The translations under genes were made by a program, and so were the position numbers. Below are positions 34,431 to 43,857 of a stretch of 64,000 bases of DNA, in pieces; position 1 is the stretch's first letter, and the number at the start of each line of letters is the position of its first letter. The notes beneath the pieces were generated by a model that was given only the letters and a program-made list of their open reading frames with translations, was not told where the DNA came from and did not search any database. Source of the stretch: Pseudomonadota bacterium (GTDB taxonomy: Bacteria > Pseudomonadota > Gammaproteobacteria > Burkholderiales > Burkholderiaceae_B); NCBI GenBank assembly GCA_023440825.1, contig JAEXRL010000026.1:62001-126000 (forward strand), read 5' to 3'.

Positions 34431-35285
34431 CTAGACTTGATGCTGTTGCAGATAGCTCTGGGCGTGATCATCCTGTGCCATGGCTGATTTTAACCAGGGC
34501 AGCGCCTCGGATAAGGTCTGGTACAGGGTCCAGGGTGGATTAACAATAAACATACCACTGCCGTGTAAGCCCACTCCATTGCGACTGCGTGCTTTCACAC
34601 TCAGACTGGTATGTAGCCAAGAGCAGGTCTGGCTTTCCAGGTAGCGCCTAAGCTGCTGTACTTCCGGCCTTTGTACCAGAGGGTACCAAATCACATAACA
34701 GCACTGGGCAAAACGCTTTAGGGCCTCATCGAGGCAGTGCTGCACTTGACGGTAGTCGCTTTTGGCTTCGTACGAAGGGTCCATGACAACAACCGCGCGA
34801 CGTGATGGCGGAGGCAGTAAGCGTTTCAAGCCTTCGAAGCCATTTTCGGCATATAGGCGTACTTTTTTATTCGGTCTAGGGTAGAGCTGTTTCACATTTT
34901 CCTGTAGCACCTGAAACTCTGATGGGTGCAGTTCAAAACCGTGAAAGCTGTCCTGAGAGCGCAGTTGCATGAGCGCGAGCCAAGGCGAACCCGGATAGTA
35001 GCGTGCCACGCCATCTGGGTTGAGATCGGCGATCACATCCAGATAGCGCTCTACCATGGGCGGCGGATTATCCGCCTCTATCACCTTATCAAGACCATCG
35101 TAGAACTCCCCTTTGGTTTGGGCCCACTCATCTTCCAGATCGTAGAGACCTGCACCCGTGTGCGTATCAATAATGGTGTAGGGGCTATCTTTTTGCGCGT
35201 AATGGTCAAAAATTTGCAAAAGTATGGCGTGTTTTAGCACATCGGCATGATTGCCAGCGTGAAAGGCGTGACGGTAACTGAACAA
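34431..35285 (-). CDS. rlmJ: 23S rRNA (adenine-N6)-methyltransferase RlmJ
   Basis: RlmJ (YhiR) methylates A2030 of 23S rRNA. The 284-aa protein starts MFSYRHAFHAGNHADVLKHAILL, the family hallmark, and contains IDTHTGAGLYDL, YPGSPWLAL and the catalytic motif MDPSYE, a variant of DPPY. GSGMFIVNPPWTL near the C-terminus is also conserved. It converges on the pseudouridine synthase gene with an 18-bp gap and lies 33 bp after the glycerophosphodiesterase gene on the same strand. Confidence 0.94.
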   Translation of the reverse strand: MFSYRHAFHAGNHADVLKHAILLQIFDHYAQKDSPYTIIDTHTGAGLYDLEDEWAQTKGEFYDGLDKVIEADNPPPMVERYLDVIADLNPDGVARYYPGSPWLALMQLRSQDSFHGFELHPSEFQVLQENVKQLYPRPNKKVRLYAENGFEGLKRLLPPPSRRAVVVMDPSYEAKSDYRQVQHCLDEALKRFAQCCYVIWYPLVQRPEVQQLRRYLESQTCSWLHTSLSVKARSRNGVGLHGSGMFIVNPPWTLYQTLSEALPWLKSAMAQDDHAQSYLQQHQV

Positions 35286-35318
35286 AATGTTTACAGCCTA
35301 AGGGCTGATCCTTGCAAT

Positions 35319-36074
35319 TTAAATGGAGTCAGGACGTATTGTAGTGACTCTATCGGTAATAATGGCATCGCACCCCCAATCAAATAGCTCGCGTACACGC
35401 TTTGCGTCGTTCACTGTCCACACGCACAAGGTGTAGCCAGCCTGTTTGATGGCTTTGGCTTGCTCTGCTGTAAGGTAGTCAGTGTTCATATTCAGCCCTG
35501 AGCAGGCTAAGCGCTCTAGCCTTTCTTGCCAGTCCGCGGGAAGCTCTGCTTCCAGTAATAGTGCGCGAGGTATATGAGGGGCGGCATGTCGGGCAGCGTC
35601 CAGGCTGGCCTCGGAAAATGAAGACAGCAGTGGTGGCAGGGCGGCTGCCTGCCAAAGTTGCTCGGCTAGCTTGGCGATGCGCTCTCCGGTACGAGTTTCG
35701 TCTCCGGGGCTGGGTTTAATCTCAATATTGCTATGTATTTGGTTGGCGATGGTGTAGTAGGCAATGCTTTGCAAGGTAGCAATAGGCTCACCTGCGTACG
35801 CGCTGGAGTGCCACGAACCAAAGTCCCAATGTGATAATTGAGCCAGCGTGTAATCGCTTGCCGGGCCATGATGGTTACTCGTGCGCGCCAAGTCATCATC
35901 ATGCAATAAAATAGCGACACCATCTTGACTGAGCTTGACGTCAAACTCCATCATGCTAAAGCCGTTGGACGCACCGAAACGTATCGCTGCAAGTGTGTTT
36001 TCTGGAGCATGCTTGCCGGCTCCACGATGCGCAATCAGCTGTGGATAGATCCAGCTATGAGTAATGTTTGCCAT
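35319..36074 (-). CDS. Glycerophosphodiester phosphodiesterase (UgpQ-like)
   Basis: A 251-aa cytoplasmic GDPD enzyme that hydrolyses glycerophosphodiesters to glycerol-3-phosphate and an alcohol. Motifs are LIAHRGAGKHAPENTLAAI (catalytic His and Arg), EFDVKLSQDGVAILLHDDDLARTS (metal Glu/Asp and second catalytic His), SNIEIKP and LCVWTVND. There is no signal peptide, so it resembles UgpQ rather than periplasmic GlpQ. AAGGAG precedes the ATG at 36074; upstream in-frame codons are not family-like. Confidence 0.92.
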   Translation of the reverse strand: MANITHSWIYPQLIAHRGAGKHAPENTLAAIRFGASNGFSMMEFDVKLSQDGVAILLHDDDLARTSNHHGPASDYTLAQLSHWDFGSWHSSAYAGEPIATLQSIAYYTIANQIHSNIEIKPSPGDETRTGERIAKLAEQLWQAAALPPLLSSFSEASLDAARHAAPHIPRALLLEAELPADWQERLERLACSGLNMNTDYLTAEQAKAIKQAGYTLCVWTVNDAKRVRELFDWGCDAIITDRVTTIRPDSI

Positions 36075-36288
36075 GATTAAGCTCCTTATTAAGCCTTGTA
36101 GACAAAAAAGCGATTTACTATTTTGCTTCAGGCTGTAAACTAACCGGTTAGGTTTTGGGTTAGTGCAAGATGTTACACTGCCGATTTTATGCCAGACACG
36201 CACAGTGTGCTTAAGTTCGTGTCATGTTGATATGAACAGGTACGCCCATCCGCAGCGCTTGGCTGCATGCGATAGTAGGTGATCATGA

Positions 36289-38253
36289 ATGTTTGAATTT
36301 ATTCGTAAACATCAACGCTTGATGTTATTGCTGGTGCTAATCTTGATTTTGCCGTCATTTGTTCTGATTGGCGTCAGTGGGTATTCCAATTACGTGTCGG
36401 GTGATGAGGATATTGTCCAGATAGGCGATTCTTCCATCACGGCTCAAGAATTTGATCGTGCTCGTCGCGCCCAGCTTGAAGAGGCTCAGCGCAATTCTCC
36501 GGCAGGGTTTGATATAGCCCTTTACGATAATCCTGCGGTACGTCGCCAGTTGCTGGACGAAATGATAAACCAGCGCCTACTAATCAATGTGGCTACACAG
36601 GATCGTTTCAGCGTGTCTGATGCGATGCTGCGTGACTCTATTGCAGCGACTCCGGCCTTTCAGGAAAATGGTGTTTTTTCACCAGCCTTGTACGAGCAAC
36701 GTTTGCGTGGTGCTGGCTTGGATGCACGTAACTATGAACAAAGTGAACGGGGCCAGTTAGCTCTGGGTATAGTGTTGGGGCCTGTTTCTGAGACCGCTCA
36801 CATTGCCCCCGCTGTGGTGCAGCAACTGGAACAGGCCTTGACTGAGGCTCGCGAAGTACGCATTAAGCAATTCAGTGCACTGGACTATCTGGATAACATA
36901 GAGGTAACGGACGAGCAGTTGCAGCAATGGTACACACAAAACCAGCAGGCTTTGGAGTTGCCAGAGCAGGTCAGCGCTGAATTCCTTCTGTTAAACGAGG
37001 AGTCGGCAACTGCCAGTGTGACCACACCTGACGAAGCGCAGTTACAGCACTATTTTGAGCAAAATAAATCTCGTTTTGTACGCCCGGCTCGAGCCCATTT
37101 AAGCCACATTCAAGTCTCGCTTAACCCAGGCATGAGCGATAGTGAGCGTGAGCAGGCGCATGCCAAGGCCAAAAAACTGGCCGCACAAGCGCAAGCAAAT
37201 AAAGATAATTTCGCAGAGCTGGCCAAGGCAAATTCCGAGGACAGCGGAAGTGCTGAAGACGGAGGGGACTTGGGCTGGATTGTTTACGGTACCTGGCCTG
37301 CTGCTTTGCAAAACGCGGTGTTTTCTTTAAAAGCGGGTGAGGTCTCCGAGGTGATTGAAGGGCCTGGTGGGTTTCATGTCTTTAAAGTGATAGCCAGCGA
37401 ACCCGAGCAAGGGCAAAGCTTCGAGCAAGTCAAAGGACAAATTGAACAGGAACTGCGCTCTCAGTTAGCGGCTGATAACTTTGCTGATATGGCAACCCAG
37501 CTTACGCAACTGGTCTACGATAACGAAGACAGCCTGGAGCCAGCAGCGCAAGCATTGGGCCTAAAGCTGCAGACGGTGACTGGCATAACACGACAAGGTT
37601 TGTTGCCTGCCGATCAGCTCAGTGGTGAGCAGGCTGCGGCAAGTAATGCGTCGGCGGCTGTGCTGGATGATGTGCGTGTGCGACAGGCCTTATTTGCACA
37701 TCGTAGTTTGAGCGAGAGAAAAAATGCGGGTGTGATCGAAATTTCCCCCGACACCATTATTGCCGTGCGTGTGCATGATGTGGTGCCTGCACATGTGCCC
37801 GCTTTCGAGGATGTGAAAGCCTCCTTGGTTGAGCGCTTGAAAGCAGAGCAAGCACTTGCTTTAGCCATTCAGGAAGGTGAGCAGGAACTGGCCAGCTTGC
37901 AGCAGGATGGTACGCAAACGCTTGAAGGTTTTGCTCCCGTTGAGCAAATCAGTCGTGCTCAGGTAGGAGCATTTTCTGAGTCTGATCTGAATGTGATTAT
38001 GGCCACAGACAGCGATACCTTGCCGGCTTACCTAGGTATTGCTGGCCCTAATAGTTATCGTTTGGTTCAGGTGCTGAAGCACATTCCTGGCACTAGCGGT
38101 GGTGAGGGGGCTGAGTTTTTACTGGCTCAGTTAACTCGTATGCAAGGCAATAGCGAAGCCCAGGCGGTGTTGCGTGCTTTGCGCCATCAGCAAGGCGTGA
38201 AGCTGCTGCCAGCGGCCGAGGAGGAAATTAATGCAACGAGCGATACTGAGTAG
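36289..38253 (+). CDS. ppiD: Periplasmic folding chaperone PpiD
   Basis: A 654-aa inner-membrane-anchored SurA-like chaperone. It has one N-terminal TM segment (LMLLLVLILILPSFVLIGV), a SurA-N-type domain with EFDRARRAQLEEAQR and RRQLLDEMINQRLL, and a parvulin domain at about residues 260-370. The parvulin domain contains ARAHLSHIQVS, FAELAKANSEDSGSAEDGGDLGW and GPGGFHVFKV. A long C-terminal region follows. PpiD sits near the Sec translocon and aids folding of exported proteins. A terminator follows, so it is probably a single-gene unit. Confidence 0.94.
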   Translation: MFEFIRKHQRLMLLLVLILILPSFVLIGVSGYSNYVSGDEDIVQIGDSSITAQEFDRARRAQLEEAQRNSPAGFDIALYDNPAVRRQLLDEMINQRLLINVATQDRFSVSDAMLRDSIAATPAFQENGVFSPALYEQRLRGAGLDARNYEQSERGQLALGIVLGPVSETAHIAPAVVQQLEQALTEAREVRIKQFSALDYLDNIEVTDEQLQQWYTQNQQALELPEQVSAEFLLLNEESATASVTTPDEAQLQHYFEQNKSRFVRPARAHLSHIQVSLNPGMSDSEREQAHAKAKKLAAQAQANKDNFAELAKANSEDSGSAEDGGDLGWIVYGTWPAALQNAVFSLKAGEVSEVIEGPGGFHVFKVIASEPEQGQSFEQVKGQIEQELRSQLAADNFADMATQLTQLVYDNEDSLEPAAQALGLKLQTVTGITRQGLLPADQLSGEQAAASNASAAVLDDVRVRQALFAHRSLSERKNAGVIEISPDTIIAVRVHDVVPAHVPAFEDVKASLVERLKAEQALALAIQEGEQELASLQQDGTQTLEGFAPVEQISRAQVGAFSESDLNVIMATDSDTLPAYLGIAGPNSYRLVQVLKHIPGTSGGEGAEFLLAQLTRMQGNSEAQAVLRALRHQQGVKLLPAAEEEINATSDTE

Positions 38254-38291
38254 CTCTCCGCTCGCTGATTGGCTTGTCTAAGTGCCCTATA

Positions 38292-38326
38292 AACGATGAC
38301 CATCTTGCGGTGGTCATCGTTTTTTA
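38292..38326 (+). terminator. Rho-independent terminator after ppiD
   Basis: An 11-bp perfect stem (AACGATGACCA with TGGTCATCGTT) around an 8-nt loop, followed by a run of six to seven T. Confidence 0.88.
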
Positions 38327-38344
38327 AATGAATCACTACTCATT

Positions 38345-39205
38345 ATGCTTACTCATTTTTTTGCGCGTTTACGCCGACTTGGATGGCTGCTCGTGACGGG
38401 TTTGTGCGCCTCTGTCTGGACGTCTGCTTATGCAGCAAGCTATATCGAGCGTACCTTGCATAAGCCAGTGCCTGGGGGCGTAGCGGTGCTCAATGCTGGG
38501 CAGGCTGAGCAAGCACCTGTGGTAACGCTTAACGGACATAGGGTAATGGTTATCCGGGACACGGATACCTATTGGAAAGCGATTGTAGGTATAGATTTAA
38601 AAACAGCGCCAGGCTTGTTGAAGCTAAGTGATAATCAGGGTTTAGACTTGCAGGTACAGGTAGAGCCCAAACAGTACAAGCAGCAGCATATACGTTTAAA
38701 AAATCAGTCTCATGTCACGCCAGACCCACAGCAGCAAGCTCGTTTCCAGCGTGAGTATGCTGAGCAAATAGCTGCCTACAGTCAGTATCGAGAAAGTGGC
38801 CCTTCCAATATAAGCTTCGAGCAGCCTGTGCCAGGACGACTCAGTAGCCCATTTGGTTTGCGTCGTTTCTTTAATGGCCAAGAGCGTAACCCTCATTCGG
38901 GTTTGGATTTGGCGGCTCCACTAGGTACCGTTGTGCGCGTGCCTGCGGATGGGGTGGTGACTCTGGTCGGGGATTACTTTTTTAATGGCAAGACCGTGTT
39001 TGTGGATCATGGCCAAGGCTTAATCACTATGTATTGCCATCTCTCGGCCTTTGATGTTCAGGTGGGTGATCAGTTGCGACGTGGTGAGGCGATCGGTAAG
39101 GTGGGAGCGACCGGCAGAGCTACCGGCCCGCATTTGCACTGGAACGTCAGCCTGAACAATGTACGCGTGGATCCGGCTATTTTTATCCACGCTTTTCAGC
39201 CTTAG
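38345..39205 (+). CDS. M23 family metallopeptidase, secreted
   Basis: A 286-aa peptidoglycan peptidase. A signal peptide (LGWLLVTGLCASVWTSAYA) is followed by an M23 N-terminal domain and a catalytic LytM domain with all zinc residues: HSGLD (His and Asp) and HLHW (His-x-His), plus SPFGLRRFFNG. It should therefore be an active endopeptidase in the periplasm, unlike the activator-type NlpD in this window. It begins 19 bp after the ppiD terminator and is followed 10 bp later by azlC; a short gap suggests co-transcription with azlCD. Confidence 0.92.
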   Translation: MLTHFFARLRRLGWLLVTGLCASVWTSAYAASYIERTLHKPVPGGVAVLNAGQAEQAPVVTLNGHRVMVIRDTDTYWKAIVGIDLKTAPGLLKLSDNQGLDLQVQVEPKQYKQQHIRLKNQSHVTPDPQQQARFQREYAEQIAAYSQYRESGPSNISFEQPVPGRLSSPFGLRRFFNGQERNPHSGLDLAAPLGTVVRVPADGVVTLVGDYFFNGKTVFVDHGQGLITMYCHLSAFDVQVGDQLRRGEAIGKVGATGRATGPHLHWNVSLNNVRVDPAIFIHAFQP

Positions 39206-39214
39206 GACTACAGC

Positions 39215-39907
39215 ATGCCTTCGCACGTGCGCGACGCTTTTAGGCGCGGTTTAGTAGACAGTTCCACCATTGCGCTGGGTTATATACCCGTGGCCATTTC
39301 ATTTGGTCTAGCCGCTGCACATCAGGGAATCAGTCCTTTTGTTACGGTATTAATTTCCTTATTGGTGTATGCCGGAGCAAGCCAGTTTGTGCTGCTAAGC
39401 ATGCTGGCCAGTGGCGCTAATGGGCTGAGTGTCTTGCTGGTGGTCGTTGTTATGAACTTACGCCATTTGTTTTATGGGCCGTCTGTCTTAACCTTAATGC
39501 CTCATCGCCCCAGAAGCCTATCCGTGTATTTGCTGGGTGCGGGACTAACGGATGAGGTGTTTGCGGCCGCCTCCGGGAAACTAAGTAGCATTCCAGAGGC
39601 TATGCGCGAATGGTGGTATTGCGGCTTACAGTTAGGTGCTTATGCCTCGTGGGTGGGCGGGACGGCCGTTGGCGCGTATTTGGCCCAGGATCTATTGGCA
39701 GACTCTCAGCTCATTAGCAAAACACTGGGCTTTGTACTGCCGGCCTTGTTTTTTGCCTTGCTACTGGAAATCCGCCATGCAGTCTCGCCCGGGGTTATGT
39801 GCACGGCTGCGCTGGTAGCCTGTGGGACCGTATTTGTATTACCTGCCTACGCAGGTATTATTGTGGCCATGCTGGCTGGCGGTCTATACGCCTTACGTCG
39901 TGCATAA
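39215..39907 (+). CDS. azlC: AzlC family amino acid exporter, large subunit
   Basis: A 230-aa membrane protein of the AzlC/YgaZ family. It has the typical opening STIALGYIPVAISFGLAAAHQGISPF, the YAGASQFVLLSML motif and MNLRHLFYG. AzlC/AzlD pairs export branched-chain amino acids or methionine, or confer azaleucine resistance. It is followed 11 bp later by its small partner azlD. Confidence 0.92.
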   Translation: MPSHVRDAFRRGLVDSSTIALGYIPVAISFGLAAAHQGISPFVTVLISLLVYAGASQFVLLSMLASGANGLSVLLVVVVMNLRHLFYGPSVLTLMPHRPRSLSVYLLGAGLTDEVFAAASGKLSSIPEAMREWWYCGLQLGAYASWVGGTAVGAYLAQDLLADSQLISKTLGFVLPALFFALLLEIRHAVSPGVMCTAALVACGTVFVLPAYAGIIVAMLAGGLYALRRA

Positions 39908-39918
39908 GGACAGGATTG

Positions 39919-40266
39919 ATGCAGCAAGATTTACGCTTATTACTACTGGTGATCGCTTTAGCTGGCCTGGGTACTTACCTGATTCGTGTGCTGCCCATGA
40001 GGTGGCACGAGCGTGGGCAAGCTAAAGGGTCAAAAACGCAATCGGTACGTATGCTAGCCTTATTGCAGGCAATAGGCCCAGCCGCGATTGTGGCCTTGCT
40101 ATGTATTTCTTTGGCAGATTTGATTGCTAAGTCGGCCTGGTTGAGTGACAGCGTACACGTACTCTTGGGCTTGATAGGGGTGGTGTTAGGGCATAGATGG
40201 GCGGGTATTGCCTTAGGCACGCTGTTAGGTGTGCTGTGCTATGGCTTAAGCGTTGCCCTGATATAA
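39919..40266 (+). CDS. azlD: AzlD family amino acid exporter, small subunit
   Basis: A 115-aa membrane protein with three to four hydrophobic segments, of the AzlD/YgaH family (LAGLGTYLIRVLPMRW, IGPAAIVALLCISLADL). The ATG at 39919 has AGGA upstream and sits 11 bp after azlC; earlier in-frame starts lie inside azlC. It completes the two-part AzlCD exporter. Confidence 0.9.
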   Translation: MQQDLRLLLLVIALAGLGTYLIRVLPMRWHERGQAKGSKTQSVRMLALLQAIGPAAIVALLCISLADLIAKSAWLSDSVHVLLGLIGVVLGHRWAGIALGTLLGVLCYGLSVALI

Positions 40267-40274
40267 AGTGCGCT

Positions 40275-40313
40275 ACGGGCTTAGTGTGAACCTTAAGGCC
40301 ACACCAAGCCCGT
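40275..40313. terminator. Hairpin between convergent azlD and spoT
   Basis: ACGGGCTT-A-GTGTG pairs with CACAC-C-AAGCCCGT: 13 pairs with one mismatch and an 11-nt loop. There is no long T-run, so it may be a weak bidirectional terminator. Confidence 0.5.
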
Positions 40314-40326
40314 GTTAAACGGCTTG

Positions 40327-42606
40327 CTAGCCTTTTAGCCGGACTATTTTTTGCACTTGCGGTACATGTCGTATGGCACGAATGACGCGTGCCAAATGGT
40401 TGCGGCTATCGACCTGCACGGTAATGTGTAGCAGTGAAGTCGCAGCCGCCTCATCAGGCATGGAAATATGAAGGATGTTAGAGTCGGCATCGGTGATTTC
40501 AGCGGCCAGGCGACCCAGCACGCCGCGCTCGTTAATAACCGTGACATCAAGGCGTGTTGAAAGGTGACGCGCCGTGTTGCTATCCCACATGACAGGAACC
40601 CAGCGCTCTGGTTCTTTGGCTTGCGCTCGTTGTGCGACTTCGCACTCGGCCATATGCACAACTAGTCCGTGCCCCATGCGTATACCACCAATAATTGCAT
40701 CGCCGGGCAAGGGGCCGCAGCAAGGTGCTAATTGCACGGCTTGGCCTTCATTACCTTGTATGAGGATAGGAGCCAGGGCACTGGCTGTGAACTCGTCCAT
40801 GGCGGCGGCCGTGGTTTCCAGCAGGGCGGTCTCAGGCGCAAAGCGTCGTGCTACGACAGCAGCTAGTCGTTTACCCAAGCCTATATCAGTCAGGATTTCT
40901 TCACGTGACGCGGCGCCAGAGCTTTTCGCCAATTTATCCCATGCAGGGTCATTGTCGCGCACAGGGGGCATGCCCATTTGTTCGAAGGCTTGATCCAGCA
41001 AGCGACGGCCAAAGTCTAAGGACTCTTCGTATTGTACGGTACGTAAAAAATGCCGTATTTCCGACCGTGCTCGACCGGAGCGCACGTAATTAAGCCATTG
41101 TGCCTGCGGGCGTGCTGCCGGTGATGTGATGATTTCAACTGAGTCACCACTTTTAAGATCAGTACGCAAAGGGGCGAACTCGCCATTGATCTTGGCGGCT
41201 ACGGCGTGATTACCTATATCTGTATGAATAGAGTATGCAAAGTCTACGGGAGTAGCGCCACGCGGCAAGGAAATGATTTTCCCTTTGGGTGTATAAACAT
41301 ATACCGCATCGGGGAAAAGATCCACTTTAACGTGTTCTAAAAACTCGGTGGAGTCGCCTGTTTGGCTTTGTATATCCAGCAAGGACTGCAGCCAGCGATG
41401 GGTGCGTTTTTGCAGATCGTTAAGGGTAACGTCGTCGTCTTTGTAGAGCCAGTGTGAGGCGACCCCTTCTTCGGCGACATGATCCATTTCACGTGTGCGT
41501 AACTGGAACTCTACGGGTGTGCCGTAGGGACCAATCAGAGTGGTATGCAAAGATTGATAGCCATTGACCTTGGGAATGGCAATGTAGTCTTTGAACTTAC
41601 CGGGCACAGGGCGATACAACTGGTGCAATGTACCTAAGGCCAAGTAACATTCGGGCAATGTGTGCACAATAACGCGAAAGCCGTAGATATCCAGTACATC
41701 CGAGAACGACTTTTTTTGCTCCACCATTTTACAAAATATGCTGTAGAGCGATTTTTCGCGACCGCTGACCTCTGCCTCGATACCGGCCGCGGGTAGGGCC
41801 ACGCGTACCGCCTCGGTGATTTTGCTGAGCACTTCACGTCGATTGCCGCGGGCCGACATCAGGGCCTTATGCAGAACGCGATAGCGATTCGGGTAGATGG
41901 CTTTAAAGCAGCGATCCTGGAGTTCGCGAAATAGGGCGTTCAAGCCCAGACGATGGGCGATGGGCGCGTAAATATCCAGTGTTTCTTGGGCGACTCGTCT
42001 GCGTTTTTCTGGTTTGACGGCGTCTAGCGTGCGCATATTGTGCAAGCGGTCGGCCAGCTTGATCAGAATGACACGCACGTCCCGGGACATGGCGAGCAGC
42101 ATCTTACGAAAGCTGTCGGCTTGTTGCTGTGTTTTAGTCGCGACCTCTAGGCGGTCTAGCTTAGAGACGCCGTCGACGATATCGGCCACATCCGTGCCGA
42201 ATTTCTCGGCGAGCTCTTGTTTGCTGACGTCTTGATCCTCAATAACGTCGTGCAATAAGGCCGCCATGAGCGAGTCGGCATCGAGTTTCCAGCCAGCACA
42301 GATTTCGGTAACAGCGATGGGGTGCGATATATACGGCTCACCGCTGGCACGAAATTGGCCAAGATGGGCCTGGTCTGAGAATCGATAGGCCTCGCGTACC
42401 CGCTCTACATCTTTAGGGTCCAGATATTTGGAGATGATTTTGGTGAGGGGGGCGAGCGAGGCGATAGTGTTGGCGGTATTTCGCTCGGCTTCCAAAGCAA
42501 GCGCACCATTGGGGCGTGCTTGTGCCTTGCGCTTTCCCAGGCGTGACCCTTTTTTTAAAACAGCGAGTAAACCAGAGGATGCGCCTCGAAACCGCGGAAA
42601 TACCAT
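40327..42606 (-). CDS. spoT: Bifunctional (p)ppGpp synthetase/hydrolase SpoT
   Basis: A 759-aa Rel/SpoT protein. In order: HD hydrolase domain with ISHPIAVTEI and LLHDVIED (His-Asp pair), synthetase domain with GREKSLYSIFCKM and DIYGFRVIV, TGS domain (DAVYVYTPKGKIISLPRGATPVDFAYSIHTDIG), a zinc-finger-like region with APCCGPLPGD, and a C-terminal ACT domain. Both catalytic halves look intact, so it can make and degrade the alarmone. The order gmk-rpoZ-spoT on one strand is the usual proteobacterial one and supports SpoT over RelA. Confidence 0.96.
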   Translation of the reverse strand: MVFPRFRGASSGLLAVLKKGSRLGKRKAQARPNGALALEAERNTANTIASLAPLTKIISKYLDPKDVERVREAYRFSDQAHLGQFRASGEPYISHPIAVTEICAGWKLDADSLMAALLHDVIEDQDVSKQELAEKFGTDVADIVDGVSKLDRLEVATKTQQQADSFRKMLLAMSRDVRVILIKLADRLHNMRTLDAVKPEKRRRVAQETLDIYAPIAHRLGLNALFRELQDRCFKAIYPNRYRVLHKALMSARGNRREVLSKITEAVRVALPAAGIEAEVSGREKSLYSIFCKMVEQKKSFSDVLDIYGFRVIVHTLPECYLALGTLHQLYRPVPGKFKDYIAIPKVNGYQSLHTTLIGPYGTPVEFQLRTREMDHVAEEGVASHWLYKDDDVTLNDLQKRTHRWLQSLLDIQSQTGDSTEFLEHVKVDLFPDAVYVYTPKGKIISLPRGATPVDFAYSIHTDIGNHAVAAKINGEFAPLRTDLKSGDSVEIITSPAARPQAQWLNYVRSGRARSEIRHFLRTVQYEESLDFGRRLLDQAFEQMGMPPVRDNDPAWDKLAKSSGAASREEILTDIGLGKRLAAVVARRFAPETALLETTAAAMDEFTASALAPILIQGNEGQAVQLAPCCGPLPGDAIIGGIRMGHGLVVHMAECEVAQRAQAKEPERWVPVMWDSNTARHLSTRLDVTVINERGVLGRLAAEITDADSNILHISMPDEAAATSLLHITVQVDSRNHLARVIRAIRHVPQVQKIVRLKG

Positions 42607-42622
42607 TCAGTGCCTCTACGTA

Positions 42623-42826
42623 TTAGGTTGGTACCTTACGCAGCATTTCCAGGCCAGTTGCGCCTGCAGCAATTTCACGTAGTGCGGTTACCGTGGGTTT
42701 GTTTTTGGTTTCCAGGCGTGGTTCGTGCCCTTGAGCCAGTTCACGCGCGCGGTAAGCGGCTGTTAGCGTAAGATTAAAACGATTCGGGATCTGCTCTAGG
42801 CAGTCTTCTACAGTAATACGAGCCAT
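42623..42826 (-). CDS. rpoZ: RNA polymerase omega subunit
   Basis: A 67-aa omega subunit, which helps assemble RNA polymerase and forms part of the ppGpp site. It reads MARITVEDCLEQIPNRFNLTL, then AYRARELAQG and NKPTVTALREIA, as in the family. It lies between gmk and spoT on the same strand with 16 bp to spoT. Confidence 0.96.
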   Translation of the reverse strand: MARITVEDCLEQIPNRFNLTLTAAYRARELAQGHEPRLETKNKPTVTALREIAAGATGLEMLRKVPT

Positions 42827-42860
42827 GTGTGTGAACTTTAAAGTTAAGTCGGGCCAGTTT

Positions 42861-43487
42861 TTATAGGCCTAACTGTTGAAAAACGGTGGCGTGGCGGGCA
42901 GCTTGATTGGCAACGCGCAAGCGACTCGCTGCTACAACTTCAGACAGCGCTTTCACAGCAGTGTCAAAATCTTGATTGATAATAGCATATTGGCACTCGT
43001 GAGCATGGCTGATCTCGCCCGCTGCTGCCTGTATACGACGCTGAATCACCTCTTCGCTGTCCTGCCCGCGCTTGCGTAAGCGTTCCTCTAGTATAGCGAG
43101 CGATGGCGGCAAAATAAAGATGCCTACTGCCTGGGGGAAGTTTTCCCTGACTTGGCGAGCCCCTTGCCAGTCGATTTCCAGCAGCACGTCTTGACCCGAC
43201 AACAAAGCTTGCTCGACGGGCTCTTTGGGCGTGCCATAGTAGTTGCCATGAACATGAGCCCATTCCAGCAGCGCATTCTGTGTTTTTAAGGTATCAAACT
43301 GGCTATTACTGACAAAGTAATAATGCTGCTTATCTTGCTCACCCGGACGTGGGGCGCGCGTGGTGCAAGAGATGGAAAGACTAATATTATTATCTTTGGC
43401 CAGCAAGGCATTAACGAGGCTGGACTTACCGGCACCGCTGGGTGCCACGACGATAAATACACTGCCAGGAAATCGGTCAGACGACAT
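42861..43487 (-). CDS. gmk: Guanylate kinase
   Basis: A 208-aa GMP kinase. It has the P-loop VAPSGAGKSSLVNAL, the GMP-binding SCTTRAPRPGEQDKQHYYF, ALLEWAHVHGNYYGTP and LLEIDWQGARQVR. It feeds GDP/GTP synthesis and so the substrate pool of SpoT, encoded next to it. It is preceded on the same strand by the 109-aa unknown gene. Confidence 0.96.
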   Translation of the reverse strand: MSSDRFPGSVFIVVAPSGAGKSSLVNALLAKDNNISLSISCTTRAPRPGEQDKQHYYFVSNSQFDTLKTQNALLEWAHVHGNYYGTPKEPVEQALLSGQDVLLEIDWQGARQVRENFPQAVGIFILPPSLAILEERLRKRGQDSEEVIQRRIQAAAGEISHAHECQYAIINQDFDTAVKALSEVVAASRLRVANQAARHATVFQQLGL

Positions 43488-43513
43488 AGGGTTCAGGGGA
43501 AGAGTAAGAGGAG

Positions 43514-43843
43514 TTAATCGTTAAAGTGGTCGGTGTTTTGACCGAACTCATCAAGCACGGCTTGTCGGCTGAGTAAATCATGACACAAAAACACCACTGT
43601 ATCGCCTGGATTCATATTGAATAATACTTCTTGCACAAGCTCGGCAGCATCGTTGGCTTGAGCAATGGCCATCACGTGTACGTCGCCACCCGCTTCAAAC
43701 TGCTCTGGCGGCACGAATTCGGCGACGCGCTCTAGGTCGGGCTCGCTGATCACGACATAGGCCCAGACTGTATGCTCGTCTAGGCTGATTTGTAATACCG
43801 AGCCGGCTGGAATGGTTCGCAATACTTCACTTTGTACTTGCAT
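43514..43843 (-). CDS. Conserved-looking small protein of unknown function
   Basis: A 109-aa soluble acidic protein that I do not recognise. It starts MQVQSEVLRTIPAGSVLQISLDEHTVWAYVVIS and has AEFVPPEQFEAGGDVHVMAIAQ and FNMNPGDTVVFLCHDL. No membrane segment, signal peptide or Cys cluster is present. The ATG at 43843 has AGGA upstream. It lies 14 bp after the exonuclease III gene and 26 bp before gmk on the same strand, so it is expressed with them. The mixed beta-strand and acidic pattern gives no function. Confidence 0.7.
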   Translation of the reverse strand: MQVQSEVLRTIPAGSVLQISLDEHTVWAYVVISEPDLERVAEFVPPEQFEAGGDVHVMAIAQANDAAELVQEVLFNMNPGDTVVFLCHDLLSRQAVLDEFGQNTDHFND

Positions 43844-43857
43844 CAGATATATCCTGA

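Noticed and set aside
36140..36151. CTAACCGGTTAG, a perfect 12-bp palindrome between the glycerophosphodiesterase gene and ppiD
   Set aside because: Perfect 12-bp palindromes are expected around 16 times by chance in 64 kb, and there is no second copy that I can see.
40590..40993. Long open frame antisense to spoT
   Set aside because: spoT is unmistakable on the other strand; the antisense frame has no family features and follows from codon bias.
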